Origin: Berkiella sp963803015
GTDB taxonomy: Bacteria > Pseudomonadota > Gammaproteobacteria > Berkiellales > Berkiellaceae
Direction: 5' to 3'
DNA: 64,000 nucleotides
Assembly: GCA_963803015.1 (NCBI GenBank)
Contig: CAWDKV010000004.1
Span: forward strand, 1-64,000
Below are positions 11,124 to 19,688 of this stretch, piece after piece. How positions within the stretch are numbered: the first letter of the stretch is position 1; every line of letters starts with the position of its first letter. Position numbers and translations under genes: made by a program. The notes under the pieces are model-generated. The model saw only the letters and a list, made by a program, of their open reading frames with translations, was not told where the DNA came from and ran no database searches.

Positions 11124-11852
11124 TTAATCTGAAAATGCCGTAATGATCTCTTCAATCAGTGCTTTAACTCGTTTTTCTCCCGCTTCCACTTCTTGAGCAT
11201 TACTTTTATCAATGCAATTGGCGGCCTGGCGCACTACAAAAGCAAGACAAGCATAATCTAAACCTAATTCTCGCGCTAAAGTCGCTTCTGGCATGCCAGT
11301 TCTCCCCACAAGATGACAACCATCTCTTTCTAATTTTGTCACTTCAGCAAGCGTTTCTAAGCGTGGTCCTTGTACAATGCCATAAGTTGCACTGGTATGA
11401 ATATTTAAATCACGCTGTTTTGCTTGCGAGATAATGCGCTCTCTGAGAGCTGCACTATAAGGGTAAGCAAAACTCATCTCATCGACGATGGTCTCTTCTC
11501 CCAAAAAGGTATTTTCTCGACCGTATGTATAATCGATAAGTTGATCTGGAATGATAATTTCACCAATATTGAAAAGATGACTAATTTTACCGACAGCAGC
11601 CGTTGCAAGAATAGTTTGTACGCCCGCATCGCGCAGAGCCCAAATATTAGCACGATAATTAATTTTATGAGGCGCCATGGGTTGAGAGCTACCCCGTCTA
11701 GGTAAATAGACCACTTCTTGATTACCCAAAATGCCGTAACTAAGGGGCGCAGAAGGGACGCCAAAGGGCGTTTTTACTGTCGTGCTATGAGTTATCTCGA
11801 GGTTTTTGAGAGAGGCAAAGCCTGTGCCACCAATCACTGCAATTTTACTCAT
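11124..11852 (-). CDS. mtnP: S-methyl-5'-thioinosine / thioadenosine phosphorylase
   Basis: 242 residues from the ATG at 11852; an upstream in-frame TTG (11867) is less likely. PNP/UDP phosphorylase superfamily, MTAP branch: IGGTGFASL, YLPRRGSSQPMAPHKINYRAN, ATAAVGKIS and GRTGMPEATLARELGLDYACLAFVVRQAAN. The enzyme phosphorolyses methylthio-nucleosides produced by polyamine synthesis. In Pseudomonas aeruginosa the orthologous gene next to nagZ encodes a methylthioinosine-specific enzyme, and the same neighbourhood here favours that specificity, but the substrate cannot be proved from the sequence. Last gene of the YkuD-nagZ-hpt operon. Confidence 0.85.
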   Translation of the reverse strand: MSKIAVIGGTGFASLKNLEITHSTTVKTPFGVPSAPLSYGILGNQEVVYLPRRGSSQPMAPHKINYRANIWALRDAGVQTILATAAVGKISHLFNIGEIIIPDQLIDYTYGRENTFLGEETIVDEMSFAYPYSAALRERIISQAKQRDLNIHTSATYGIVQGPRLETLAEVTKLERDGCHLVGRTGMPEATLARELGLDYACLAFVVRQAANCIDKSNAQEVEAGEKRVKALIEEIITAFSD

Positions 11853-11905
11853 GTGCGGGCTCCACAAAAGCCATTAGGCAGAATATATACTCGAACCAAT
11901 TGGTT

Positions 11906-12475
11906 TTATTCGTCTTCTTTTGCTGCGGCATATATCCCTGGTGCATTTCTCAAATACCCTTTGTAATCCATTCCATAACCGTAAAGAAAACTATCTTCAG
12001 CTAAAACACCCGTATAATCAGCTTTTTGCAGCACATTTTGTGCCCGCGACACTTGCTTTTCGACTAATACCGCTGTTTTGACTTGGCGCGCCCCTGCCTG
12101 CAAGCAATAATCGATAATGGCTGCCAATGTCGTACCCTTATCTAAAATATCATCAACAATTAAAACCGTCCTACCCTTTAAAGAGATCCGAGGTTTTGCT
12201 ACCCATTCCAGTTTATTGCCAAAGCTATTATTGCCATAACGTGTGGCGTGGATGTAATCTACTTGCAAAGGAAAATCGAGAAGGGTCAATAATTTTCCAG
12301 TTAAAACAACTCCTCCAATTAAAACACACAGTACAACAGGATTTTCATCCTTCAAATCTTGACCGATAGCTAACGCCATTTTTTGTAAAGCACTATCAAT
12401 ATCTTCTGCCGAATAAAGTGTTTTCGATCGGCTTGAAACTTGTTTAAGGGTTTGGACTGAAAATGAAGTGGGCAT
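11906..12475 (-). CDS. hpt: Hypoxanthine-guanine phosphoribosyltransferase
   Basis: 189 residues from the ATG at 12475, which has GAGAG 4 nt upstream; an upstream TTG at 12496 is less likely. The PRPP-binding loop VLIVDDILDKGTTLAA is intact, as are VVLCVLIGGVVLTGKL and VDYIHATRYG. It salvages hypoxanthine and guanine to IMP and GMP with PRPP. It sits between nagZ and the methylthio-nucleoside phosphorylase, so hypoxanthine released by the latter could be recycled at once: a coherent purine-salvage pair. Confidence 0.9.
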   Translation of the reverse strand: MPTSFSVQTLKQVSSRSKTLYSAEDIDSALQKMALAIGQDLKDENPVVLCVLIGGVVLTGKLLTLLDFPLQVDYIHATRYGNNSFGNKLEWVAKPRISLKGRTVLIVDDILDKGTTLAAIIDYCLQAGARQVKTAVLVEKQVSRAQNVLQKADYTGVLAEDSFLYGYGMDYKGYLRNAPGIYAAAKEDE

Positions 12476-12496
12476 AACTCTCTCGTTAATTCTCAA

Positions 12497-13519
12497 TTAA
12501 TTAATTTGTACAATATCTAAGGCTGTGTGGGCCATTTGCCAAGAATGGTTTTGTTTTAATTCACCAAAAGCGGGGGTCTGCCCTTTTGCAAGTAAAGACA
12601 AACGTCTTGCTTCACTTGCTTCGTCTGGCTTAATTTGTACCCTTTCTAGCGTCTCAATGACACCTTCACGATTATTACAAATTAAAACAATGTCACAACC
12701 TGCAGCCATCGCCTGTTTGGTACGCTCGGTGTAATCGCCTATTATTTTAGCACCCGCCATAGAGAGATCATCGCTGACAATAGCTCCCTTAAAGCCTAAC
12801 TGTTCTCTTAATATTGTTTTTAACCAGTAAGGAGAAAAGCCAACAGGTAAACTATCTACTTCAGGGAAAACAATATGCGCAGGCATAATCGCTGCCATTT
12901 TTTCTTTTATTAAAGCTTGAAAGGGAAGGATATCTTCTTTTATTTCATTAAAAGTGCGAGTGTCTTCAGGCAAAGCAAGATGAGAGTCTGGTTTAACAGA
13001 ACCATGGCCTGGGAAGTGTTTCCCTGTGGCTTGCATGCCTGCTTTTTCCATTCCCTTGATATAAGCTGTTGCTATACGAGCAACAATTTGCGGTGAGGCA
13101 TGAATAGCCCTATCAAGAACAATCTCACTGATGCCTTTACCTAAATCTAGTACTGGTGCAAAACTCAAATCAACCCCAACGGATCGGATCTCTAATGCCA
13201 TCAACTCGCCTAATTGCTCACTTAATTTGAGCACATCAGACATTGGTAACCCTTTGTCAATCAGGGAGCCCAGATTTTTTAGAGGCGGCAGTTTGGTAAA
13301 GCCTTCCTTAAAACGCTGCACACGTCCACCCTCTTGATCGACACAAAGCAGGCAATTTGGATTTTTTGTTTTAATTTTTTGAGAAAGCTCAGAAATTTGT
13401 TCAGCGCTCTCAAAATTTCGCGCAAAAAAGATCACGCCACCGACAAGGGGATGCGCAATCAGTTCTTTTTCTTCTGCGGAAATTTCAATACCTTGTAAAT
13501 CAATAATAATTGGGCCCAT
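12497..13519 (-). CDS. nagZ: Beta-N-acetylhexosaminidase NagZ
   Basis: 340 residues, glycoside hydrolase family 3. Visible motifs: GVIFFARNF, CVDQEGGRVQRF, GKHFPGHGSVKPDSH (catalytic His-Asp loop) and the nucleophile region VSDDLSMAGA. NagZ removes GlcNAc from anhydro-muropeptides in the cytoplasm during peptidoglycan recycling. No signal peptide, as expected. It starts 3 bp after the YkuD gene stop and runs up to the hpt leader, so all belong to one operon. Confidence 0.95.
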   Translation of the reverse strand: MGPIIIDLQGIEISAEEKELIAHPLVGGVIFFARNFESAEQISELSQKIKTKNPNCLLCVDQEGGRVQRFKEGFTKLPPLKNLGSLIDKGLPMSDVLKLSEQLGELMALEIRSVGVDLSFAPVLDLGKGISEIVLDRAIHASPQIVARIATAYIKGMEKAGMQATGKHFPGHGSVKPDSHLALPEDTRTFNEIKEDILPFQALIKEKMAAIMPAHIVFPEVDSLPVGFSPYWLKTILREQLGFKGAIVSDDLSMAGAKIIGDYTERTKQAMAAGCDIVLICNNREGVIETLERVQIKPDEASEARRLSLLAKGQTPAFGELKQNHSWQMAHTALDIVQIN

Positions 13520-13522
13520 TAT

Positions 13523-14014
13523 TTATCCCCTAATGAAAACTGGTGTACCAACACTAATCTCAGAAAATAAATCAATAATGTCGTCATTTCGCATTCTAAT
13601 ACAGCCATGAGAAAGAGGCTGTCCCATCGGTTTGCTATCAGGTACACCATGAATATAGATATAACGACGCATGGTATCACATTCTCTTAATCGATTTTTT
13701 CCCACTTCAAGACCACTCAACCACATTATTCTCGTTAAAATCCAGTCTCTTTCAGGAAATTGCTCGGAAAATTCTGGTTGATAGATTTCGCCTTGATAGC
13801 GGCGGCGAATAAATATAGCATTTTTGGGAACATCAGATCCGATTTTGGCGCGAATAACATGCCAACCACGTGGCGTCATTTCGCTATGAATTCTCTCCCC
13901 TACTCCCTTTAAACCTGTTGAAACCAGATATTTTTTAACGATATTTCCATTCTTTAGAAAATAAAGCTGTTGGGAAGGGACATCAATAAGTAGCTGGCAG
14001 TACTTTTCTTTCAT
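13523..14014 (-). CDS. Signal-less YkuD (L,D-transpeptidase fold) protein
   Basis: 163 residues, essentially a bare YkuD domain: LLIDVPSQQLYFLKNG at the start, YIHGVPDSKPMGQPLSHGCIRM with the catalytic Cys near the end. There is no signal peptide or membrane helix, so it should be cytoplasmic, unlike classical L,D-transpeptidases. Its gene lies 3 bp upstream of nagZ. Some cytoplasmic YkuD proteins, such as LdtK described in Acinetobacter, act as L,D-carboxypeptidases in muropeptide recycling. I infer that role here from context. First gene of the operon; a terminator separates it from tetR upstream. Confidence 0.88.
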   Translation of the reverse strand: MKEKYCQLLIDVPSQQLYFLKNGNIVKKYLVSTGLKGVGERIHSEMTPRGWHVIRAKIGSDVPKNAIFIRRRYQGEIYQPEFSEQFPERDWILTRIMWLSGLEVGKNRLRECDTMRRYIYIHGVPDSKPMGQPLSHGCIRMRNDDIIDLFSEISVGTPVFIRG

Positions 14015-14033
14015 GATCCTATTTCTACAAAAG

Positions 14034-14060
14034 AGAAAAGCCCCAACTGGGGCTTCCCTC
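14034..14060 (-). terminator. Rho-independent terminator after the TetR gene
   Basis: A perfect 7-bp stem AAGCCCC / GGGGCTT (14038-14044 and 14049-14055) with a 4-nt loop. On the minus strand the hairpin is followed by a T-rich run (TTTTCTCTTTT). It isolates tetR from the YkuD-nagZ operon. Confidence 0.85.
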
Positions 14061-14078
14061 TACAATACAGCAAGAGAT

Positions 14079-14696
14079 CTAGGCCATTTCGGCTTCGCGC
14101 TCTGCTACCTTAACTGGCATATCGGCTTTACGGTTGGCTAATCCTTCCAACCAAGCTCGCAGCTCATTACTTTGCCTTTGTGAGAGCTTAGGATCTTTAA
14201 AAGTATGTGTCAAAAGGAACATACCTTGAATCGCAGAAATCAAGTTCAAAGACATGCCAGGGGCTTTGTCTTCAAAACTGAGCGCCCTAAACTGTTCTTC
14301 AGACCATTGTAAAACGTCATGAAGAAGTTTAGCTGCTAAATCAGACAAGGGGCCGCCTTGTTTCCCTAACTCCTGGCACAAGCCGCCGATAGGACAACCA
14401 AATCTGGCAGTCACTTCTAAGCTTTCTAAGCCATATTGGATCAAAGAAATGAGTCGTGCCAAGGGATCAGAAAGCTCAGACCAAGACGCTAAGCGTTCAG
14501 ACCATTCAGCCGCTCTCTTTTCAATGACAGCCATCCCTATGGCTTCTTTTGTCTTAAAGTAATAGTAGACATTACCCAGCGGAACATCGGCTTCTTGAGC
14601 AATATCAGCAAGTGTTGTTAAGTTAAAGCCTTGTTGGTGGATAAGCACCTTGGCCGCTTCGATTAGTCTTATACGTTTATCAGTTTTCCGTGGCAT
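14079..14696 (-). CDS. TetR/AcrR family transcriptional regulator
   Basis: 205 residues from the ATG at 14696 (an in-frame TTG lies at 14732). The N-terminal helix-turn-helix is clear: LIEAAKVLIHQQGF, TTLADIAQEADVPLGNVYYYFKTKEAIG. The ligand domain contains FGCPIGGLCQELG, typical of the YxaF/LmrA-like branch. It lies next to fadL, and in P. aeruginosa the corresponding position between nagZ and lexA holds the TetR regulator psrA of fatty-acid genes, but the N-terminal and ligand-domain sequence here does not look PsrA-like. Control of the fad genes is therefore a guess from position. Confidence 0.9.
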   Translation of the reverse strand: MPRKTDKRIRLIEAAKVLIHQQGFNLTTLADIAQEADVPLGNVYYYFKTKEAIGMAVIEKRAAEWSERLASWSELSDPLARLISLIQYGLESLEVTARFGCPIGGLCQELGKQGGPLSDLAAKLLHDVLQWSEEQFRALSFEDKAPGMSLNLISAIQGMFLLTHTFKDPKLSQRQSNELRAWLEGLANRKADMPVKVAEREAEMA

Positions 14697-14844
14697 AGCT
14701 TTCACAGTCCATTTTTTATGGGACAAACTCAAATTTTACCTTCAAATTTATCCTCTACCCTAAACTAATTATGAGAAAACCCTTTTCAAAGCTAACCCAT
14801 AATCCCCTTTATAAAGCAATTTCCTAACTCAAAAAGAATGGAAA

Positions 14845-16188
14845 TTATACAAAATCATAACGAATTTGAATACCCGCAACTTGGGCTCTAGAGCTATTAT
14901 ATTCACCCGTTGCCGTCGCGGCGGAGATTGGGGTCTCAGTATTTGCTCTAAAAGGCGCATGCTCATTGATTGCAACGTCTGCAAAAGTCAGATAAGCGTA
15001 GCCAATATCCACTTTAAAGCACTTGGTAAAGGCATAACCCGCTCCCAGCGCATACCAAGTTCTGTTTCCGTCAGGTATACGTGCTGTACGGAATTCATCT
15101 CTAGTTGGTGTTTGATCTCGCGCGCCACCAATACGGAATGTCAGTCTATCGCATGGGGTATAAATCAGCCCTACAGCATAGCGCATAGAGTTTTTAAAAT
15201 TCTCAAAGGTATCGGTATCAATACCAGTGGGCAAACCAGGATTATAGCGCAACTTTAAAGTATCAAAACGCTTCCAATCTGTCCAAGCAACATCTGCTGT
15301 TAGCGCAAAATAATCAGTGAAGCCTTGATAAAGGCTGAACGTCGCCGTTGGCGGTAAAGTTACATTAGCGTGTACAGTTTGGATGGTAGCCGTTAAGGGG
15401 AGTAAAGGAGGGAAACTCGATACTGGCGTTTGCTGTTCGGCATTCCCTTCTAAACGCACAGGAAAGTATGAGCGATAATTCACGCCTAAACGCGTTCTCT
15501 CTAAGGGGCTCCATAAAAGACCGGCATGCCAGCCATAAGCCCAACCCTCTGCAGCATTATTGAAAATACCATCTGTTATCGGAGAGCCATAACCGAAATT
15601 AGCATTGAGCTTTGCTTTAATAAACATCGCATCTGGGCCACCACCAATTGAGAGGCAGCGGTTAATTTTGAATGCAATCACGGGACTAATATCATAGGTT
15701 TCTAACTTTGACTCGGTTGCGAGATAACGTACGACACTGTCGTCATTATATTCCGAGAAAAGACCAAACGGACTATTAACACTCAAACCCACTACCCAAC
15801 GATCATCAATTCTTTTAGAGACGTACAATGCCCCTAATGGACTGGTTGTTCCAGCGTTATTGGTTTCACCAGCTAACATAGGGCCAAGACCTACTATAGA
15901 AGGTGTAGCGGTGAGGGGTGAGAATTTAAAATTACCGGTGATGACAAAGCCTGCGACAACGATTTCGCTTTCGCCTAGCCTAGTTAAACCTGCGGGATTG
16001 AAAGAAGCTGTACTGGCGTCTTCTGCTAATGCTGCGGTGCCACTAAAAGCGAGACCAAGGTTAGTAACGTTCTGCTCAACTAACTGGAATGCGGAGGCAA
16101 ACGCTTGGCTGGACAAACATGCCATTGCCAAACTCGCACTGAAGGTAATGATTGTTCTTTTTGAAGACCTATTCCAGTTCATGGCCAC
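14845..16188 (-). CDS. fadL: FadL-family outer-membrane long-chain fatty acid transporter
   Basis: 447 residues. GTG start at 16188, chosen because GGGAG lies 8 nt upstream; the ATG two codons later is too far from it. Signal peptide ends near AFA/SAFQL. The mature start SAFQLVEQNVTNLGLAFSG and AEDASTASFNPAGLTRL are hallmarks of the OMPP1/FadL barrel and its hatch domain; alternating beta strands follow to a C-terminal aromatic-ending strand (IRYDFV). It imports hydrophobic compounds, most likely long-chain fatty acids, feeding the fadE-fadI-fadJ genes just upstream. Confidence 0.92.
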   Translation of the reverse strand: MAMNWNRSSKRTIITFSASLAMACLSSQAFASAFQLVEQNVTNLGLAFSGTAALAEDASTASFNPAGLTRLGESEIVVAGFVITGNFKFSPLTATPSIVGLGPMLAGETNNAGTTSPLGALYVSKRIDDRWVVGLSVNSPFGLFSEYNDDSVVRYLATESKLETYDISPVIAFKINRCLSIGGGPDAMFIKAKLNANFGYGSPITDGIFNNAAEGWAYGWHAGLLWSPLERTRLGVNYRSYFPVRLEGNAEQQTPVSSFPPLLPLTATIQTVHANVTLPPTATFSLYQGFTDYFALTADVAWTDWKRFDTLKLRYNPGLPTGIDTDTFENFKNSMRYAVGLIYTPCDRLTFRIGGARDQTPTRDEFRTARIPDGNRTWYALGAGYAFTKCFKVDIGYAYLTFADVAINEHAPFRANTETPISAATATGEYNSSRAQVAGIQIRYDFV

Positions 16189-16347
16189 ATTATTTACTCC
16201 CTTAACTTAAAGTACAGTACCTCAGCTTTGTAGCGTTTAACCTTTCTTTGAATGCCTATGGATTGATACTTTACCGAGATAACTGTCCAATGTGAAGCCT
16301 GAGAAGAAATTTCCCTCCTGAAATACTAAAATTTTTATAATAAGAGA

Positions 16348-18390
16348 CTAAGCAACTGAACTATACCAGCCCTCGTCTGCACGGAATCGTTTGCCGTAAC
16401 GCGTGGTCAATTGCTCAAGAAGTGCCAAGAAATGTTCTTTCCCTTCCTTGCGAGCGTAAGTAATGGGACCACCTGTAAAAGGGGGGAAACCAAAGCCAAA
16501 GATACAAGCAGCATCGAGTAAGTCTGAGCTCTCAACTATCTCTTCTCGTAAACACGCTACAGCTTCATTGAGTAAACGTAAGGTGAGTCTATTAATAGCA
16601 TCTTGTGGGATACTTGCTTTAGTGTGGAGTTTGGGTTTGATCACTTTATTTTTACGATATTGATAAAAACCCTTTCCTGTTTTCTTTCCTAACTCACCTC
16701 GTGAGACTAGATCTTTTAATTTTTGAGGGATAGTGCCATCAAAATGCGAAGATAACTTTTCCATAGCAGCAAGGCAAATATCTAAGCCAACCGCATCGGC
16801 TAATTCAATCGGCCCCATAGGCATGCCAAAATCAACAGCCGCTTTATCTATTAAAGCGCCATCTATCCCCTCTTCCAACATTTCAACTGCTTCCAACATA
16901 TAAGGCAGCAAAATACGATTCACCAAAAATCCAGGACTGCTTTTTACAGGAACAGGCAATTTATCGATTTTTCGCACAAAAGCCATAGCATCATTGATAC
17001 AGTTTTGATCTGTATCCTCCCCCATAATGACTTCTACTAATAACATTTTGGCCACGGGATTAAAAAAGTGGATCCCAACCAGTCTTTGCGGATCTTGTAA
17101 AACCGTTCTAATTTCCTCTAAAGGGATTGTTGAGGTATTCGTCGCTAAAATAGCCTCTTTTTTCGCCCTAGCCTCAAGTTTTGCGAACAAATCCTGTTTT
17201 GCTGATAACTTTTCAGTGATAGCTTCAATAATAACGTCTGCATGTTCTACGCCAAGACCTGCTGGATCTGGCATAAGCCTATCCATCACTGCTTGCACTA
17301 GATGTTTTTCTTTTAATTGCTTCTTGGTTAAATCAAAAGCGCGTTTAATGGCATTACCGATGAGTTTTGGCGCTTGATCTTGCAATGTCACACTAAACCC
17401 TTTTATCGCGCACCAAGCAGCAATATCTCCCCCCATGACGCCCGCCCCTACGACATGGATATGCTTTGGTTTAAAATCATTTTTACCTAAACTTTTAAGA
17501 CTTTCCTGTAAAAAGAAAGTACGAACAAGATTGCGTGAAGTATCTGAGACAAGAAGTTTACTAATCGATTCTGCTTCCCTGTCATACGCTGCAGGCACCT
17601 CAACCCCTACTTCTTCCCAATTTTGAATAGCGATAAAGGGTGACGGATAATGCGCTTTTGATACTTTTTGGCTTAATTGATAATTTAACAATTTCGCTAA
17701 AGCAGGTCTGACTAAAGAAGCATTGGATAATTTTTTCCAAGCAGCCAGATGTTTTTTAGGTGGATTTTGCGCATAAACTCTGACTGTTTTTTCCAGAAGT
17801 CTTAACGGTTGCGCTTCATCAATCATGCCCATCTTTTTGGCATCTTTAGCCGAATAGGCTCTTCCGGATAAAATGACTTGCATCGCAGCCGGTGCGCCAA
17901 TCAATTTGGGTAATCGAACACTGCCACCCCAACCAGGATGAATCCCCAATTTAACTTCAGGTAATCCAATTCTGGTCTTGGCAGAATTGTCAGCAATACG
18001 ATAACGACAAGCTAAGGCGAGCTCTAATCCGCCACCTAGACACATTCCTTCAATGAGAGCAATCGTTGGGATATCTAAGGCTTCTAGTTTACTAAAAATG
18101 GCTTGACCTTTTTTGATAAGCGTCAGCGCCTCATCATAAGAAGATATTGTTTCGAACTGTTTGATATCGGCACCGACGATAAAGCCCGTTTTTTTCCCAG
18201 AGCGGATCACAAGCGCTTTAAAATGATTATTATGCGCAACCACATTTAAGATCTGTTCAAATTCTTGTAGAACTTCAGCATTTAAACTATTGACTTTGCT
18301 ATTCTCTCGGTCAAAGGTTGCCCACACTATTTCATCGTCGTCGATAGAAAGGGACCAGTTCTTATAATTTTTGAAAGTATCTATGTTCAT
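16348..18390 (-). CDS. fadJ: Fatty-oxidation multifunctional protein: enoyl-CoA hydratase / 3-hydroxyacyl-CoA dehydrogenase
   Basis: 681 residues from the ATG at 18390, which overlaps the stop of fadI as ATGA. N-terminal crotonase domain: IEGMCLGGGLELALACRYRIAD and GLPEVKLGIHPGWGGSVRLP, with the conserved Glu residues. Central NAD-binding domain: HVVGAGVMGGDIAAWCA, then TNTSTIPLEEI, VGIHFFNPVAKM and PGFLVNRILLPY. It performs the hydration and NAD-dependent oxidation steps of beta-oxidation. Gene order (thiolase first) and sizes resemble fadIJ rather than fadBA, so the symbol is given with reservation. Confidence 0.93.
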   Translation of the reverse strand: MNIDTFKNYKNWSLSIDDDEIVWATFDRENSKVNSLNAEVLQEFEQILNVVAHNNHFKALVIRSGKKTGFIVGADIKQFETISSYDEALTLIKKGQAIFSKLEALDIPTIALIEGMCLGGGLELALACRYRIADNSAKTRIGLPEVKLGIHPGWGGSVRLPKLIGAPAAMQVILSGRAYSAKDAKKMGMIDEAQPLRLLEKTVRVYAQNPPKKHLAAWKKLSNASLVRPALAKLLNYQLSQKVSKAHYPSPFIAIQNWEEVGVEVPAAYDREAESISKLLVSDTSRNLVRTFFLQESLKSLGKNDFKPKHIHVVGAGVMGGDIAAWCAIKGFSVTLQDQAPKLIGNAIKRAFDLTKKQLKEKHLVQAVMDRLMPDPAGLGVEHADVIIEAITEKLSAKQDLFAKLEARAKKEAILATNTSTIPLEEIRTVLQDPQRLVGIHFFNPVAKMLLVEVIMGEDTDQNCINDAMAFVRKIDKLPVPVKSSPGFLVNRILLPYMLEAVEMLEEGIDGALIDKAAVDFGMPMGPIELADAVGLDICLAAMEKLSSHFDGTIPQKLKDLVSRGELGKKTGKGFYQYRKNKVIKPKLHTKASIPQDAINRLTLRLLNEAVACLREEIVESSDLLDAACIFGFGFPPFTGGPITYARKEGKEHFLALLEQLTTRYGKRFRADEGWYSSVA

Positions 18391-19688
18391 CCTATGACTC
18401 CGCTTCTCTCTAATAAAATCGCACCACCTTGTCCCCCACCAATGCATAAACTGGCCATCGCATTGTTGAGATTATTTTTAGCTATCATTTTTGCACAATG
18501 CAGCACTAAGCGCGCCCCACTTGCCCCAACAGGATGTCCAAGCGCAATTGCGCCTCCTTCAGGGTTGAGACGCGCACTATCCATCGCACCAATAGGTGAA
18601 GTTAAGTTAAATTGATTTTTACAATAAACCGGATCTTCCCAAGCCTTAAGACAGGCCAATACTTGAGCAGCAAACGCTTCATTAATTTCAAGATGGTCTA
18701 TTTCATTTAAAGACAATCTATTTCTTTGCAGCAAAGGTGTCATCGCATGAACAGGGCCTAATCCCATAATAGAAGGCTCTAGCGCTGCCCATTGCACATC
18801 CACAATTTTAGCAAGCACAGGTAATTGGTATTTTTTCACTGCCTCAAGGCTGGCTAAGACGACAAAAGCGGCACCATCTGTAATTTGTGAACTGTTACCC
18901 GCTGTGATGTTGCCATATTTTTCAAAAACAGGTTTTAATTGCCCTAATTTTTCTAAACTAATATCTGATCGCACCCCATCATCTTGCTCATAAACCGTTC
19001 CATCCGTCGCATATAAAGGCGTTATCTCTTCTAACAATCCTTCACTTTGCGCCGCTATTACCTTTTGATGGCTTTGTAAAGCAAATTCATCCATTTGTTC
19101 CCGGGTAATACCAAATCGAAAGGCTAGTTCTTCTGCCGTTTGCCCCATGGTTAAGTTAACCACGGGATCGGTTAGTGCTTTTAATAAACTAATAACCGGC
19201 ACTAAAAACTGAGGTCGAAATTGCGCTAAGGTTTTAAATTTGTTGGCAAAGGTTTTTGAACGTTGAAATTTTGCAAGCCAGGTCACCATTGCCCTATTAA
19301 AAAGCAAAGGAGCGCGACTCATCGCTTCCGTGCCACCTGCCAAAATTAAATCATGCCGACCACTGGCAATGCTTTGAGCAGCACTATCAATGGCTTGTAA
19401 GCCTGAAGCACAATTGCGTTGCACCGTAAAAGCAGGCACTTTAGGTCCACACCCTAAACGTAAAGCAATCACCCTTGCAATATTGGCTTCTTCTTCGCTT
19501 GGGCTAACACATCCGACAATAACTTCATCAAAACTTGTGGGGGAAAAAGGCATTTTTGCCAAAACAGCTCTTCCGGCAGTCACCCCCAAATCAGCGGCTG
19601 AAAATGGCCCAGGCGCACCCCGGGCTTTGATAAAAGGCGTTCTGGCGCCATCTACGATATAGACTGGTTTTTCTGCTCTATTTTGCAT
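18387..19688 (-). CDS. fadI: Acetyl-CoA acyltransferase (3-ketoacyl-CoA thiolase)
   Basis: 433 residues, thiolase family, FadI-like length. Motifs: IVDGARTPF, QRNCASGLQAIDSAAQ with the acyl-accepting Cys, GGTEAMSRAP, NEAFAAQ, NPEGGAIALGHPVGASGAR and CIGGGQGGA with the second catalytic Cys. It cleaves 3-ketoacyl-CoA to acetyl-CoA, the last step of beta-oxidation. It overlaps fadE by 37 bp and fadJ by 4 bp, so fadE-fadI-fadJ form one translationally coupled unit. Confidence 0.93.
   Translation of the reverse strand: MQNRAEKPVYIVDGARTPFIKARGAPGPFSAADLGVTAGRAVLAKMPFSPTSFDEVIVGCVSPSEEEANIARVIALRLGCGPKVPAFTVQRNCASGLQAIDSAAQSIASGRHDLILAGGTEAMSRAPLLFNRAMVTWLAKFQRSKTFANKFKTLAQFRPQFLVPVISLLKALTDPVVNLTMGQTAEELAFRFGITREQMDEFALQSHQKVIAAQSEGLLEEITPLYATDGTVYEQDDGVRSDISLEKLGQLKPVFEKYGNITAGNSSQITDGAAFVVLASLEAVKKYQLPVLAKIVDVQWAALEPSIMGLGPVHAMTPLLQRNRLSLNEIDHLEINEAFAAQVLACLKAWEDPVYCKNQFNLTSPIGAMDSARLNPEGGAIALGHPVGASGARLVLHCAKMIAKNNLNNAMASLCIGGGQGGAILLERSGVIG

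Noticed and set aside
14079..14696. Assignment of the TetR gene as psrA
   Set aside because: Position fits Pseudomonas synteny, but the ligand-domain motif FGCPIGGLCQELG and the N-terminal sequence point to another TetR branch.
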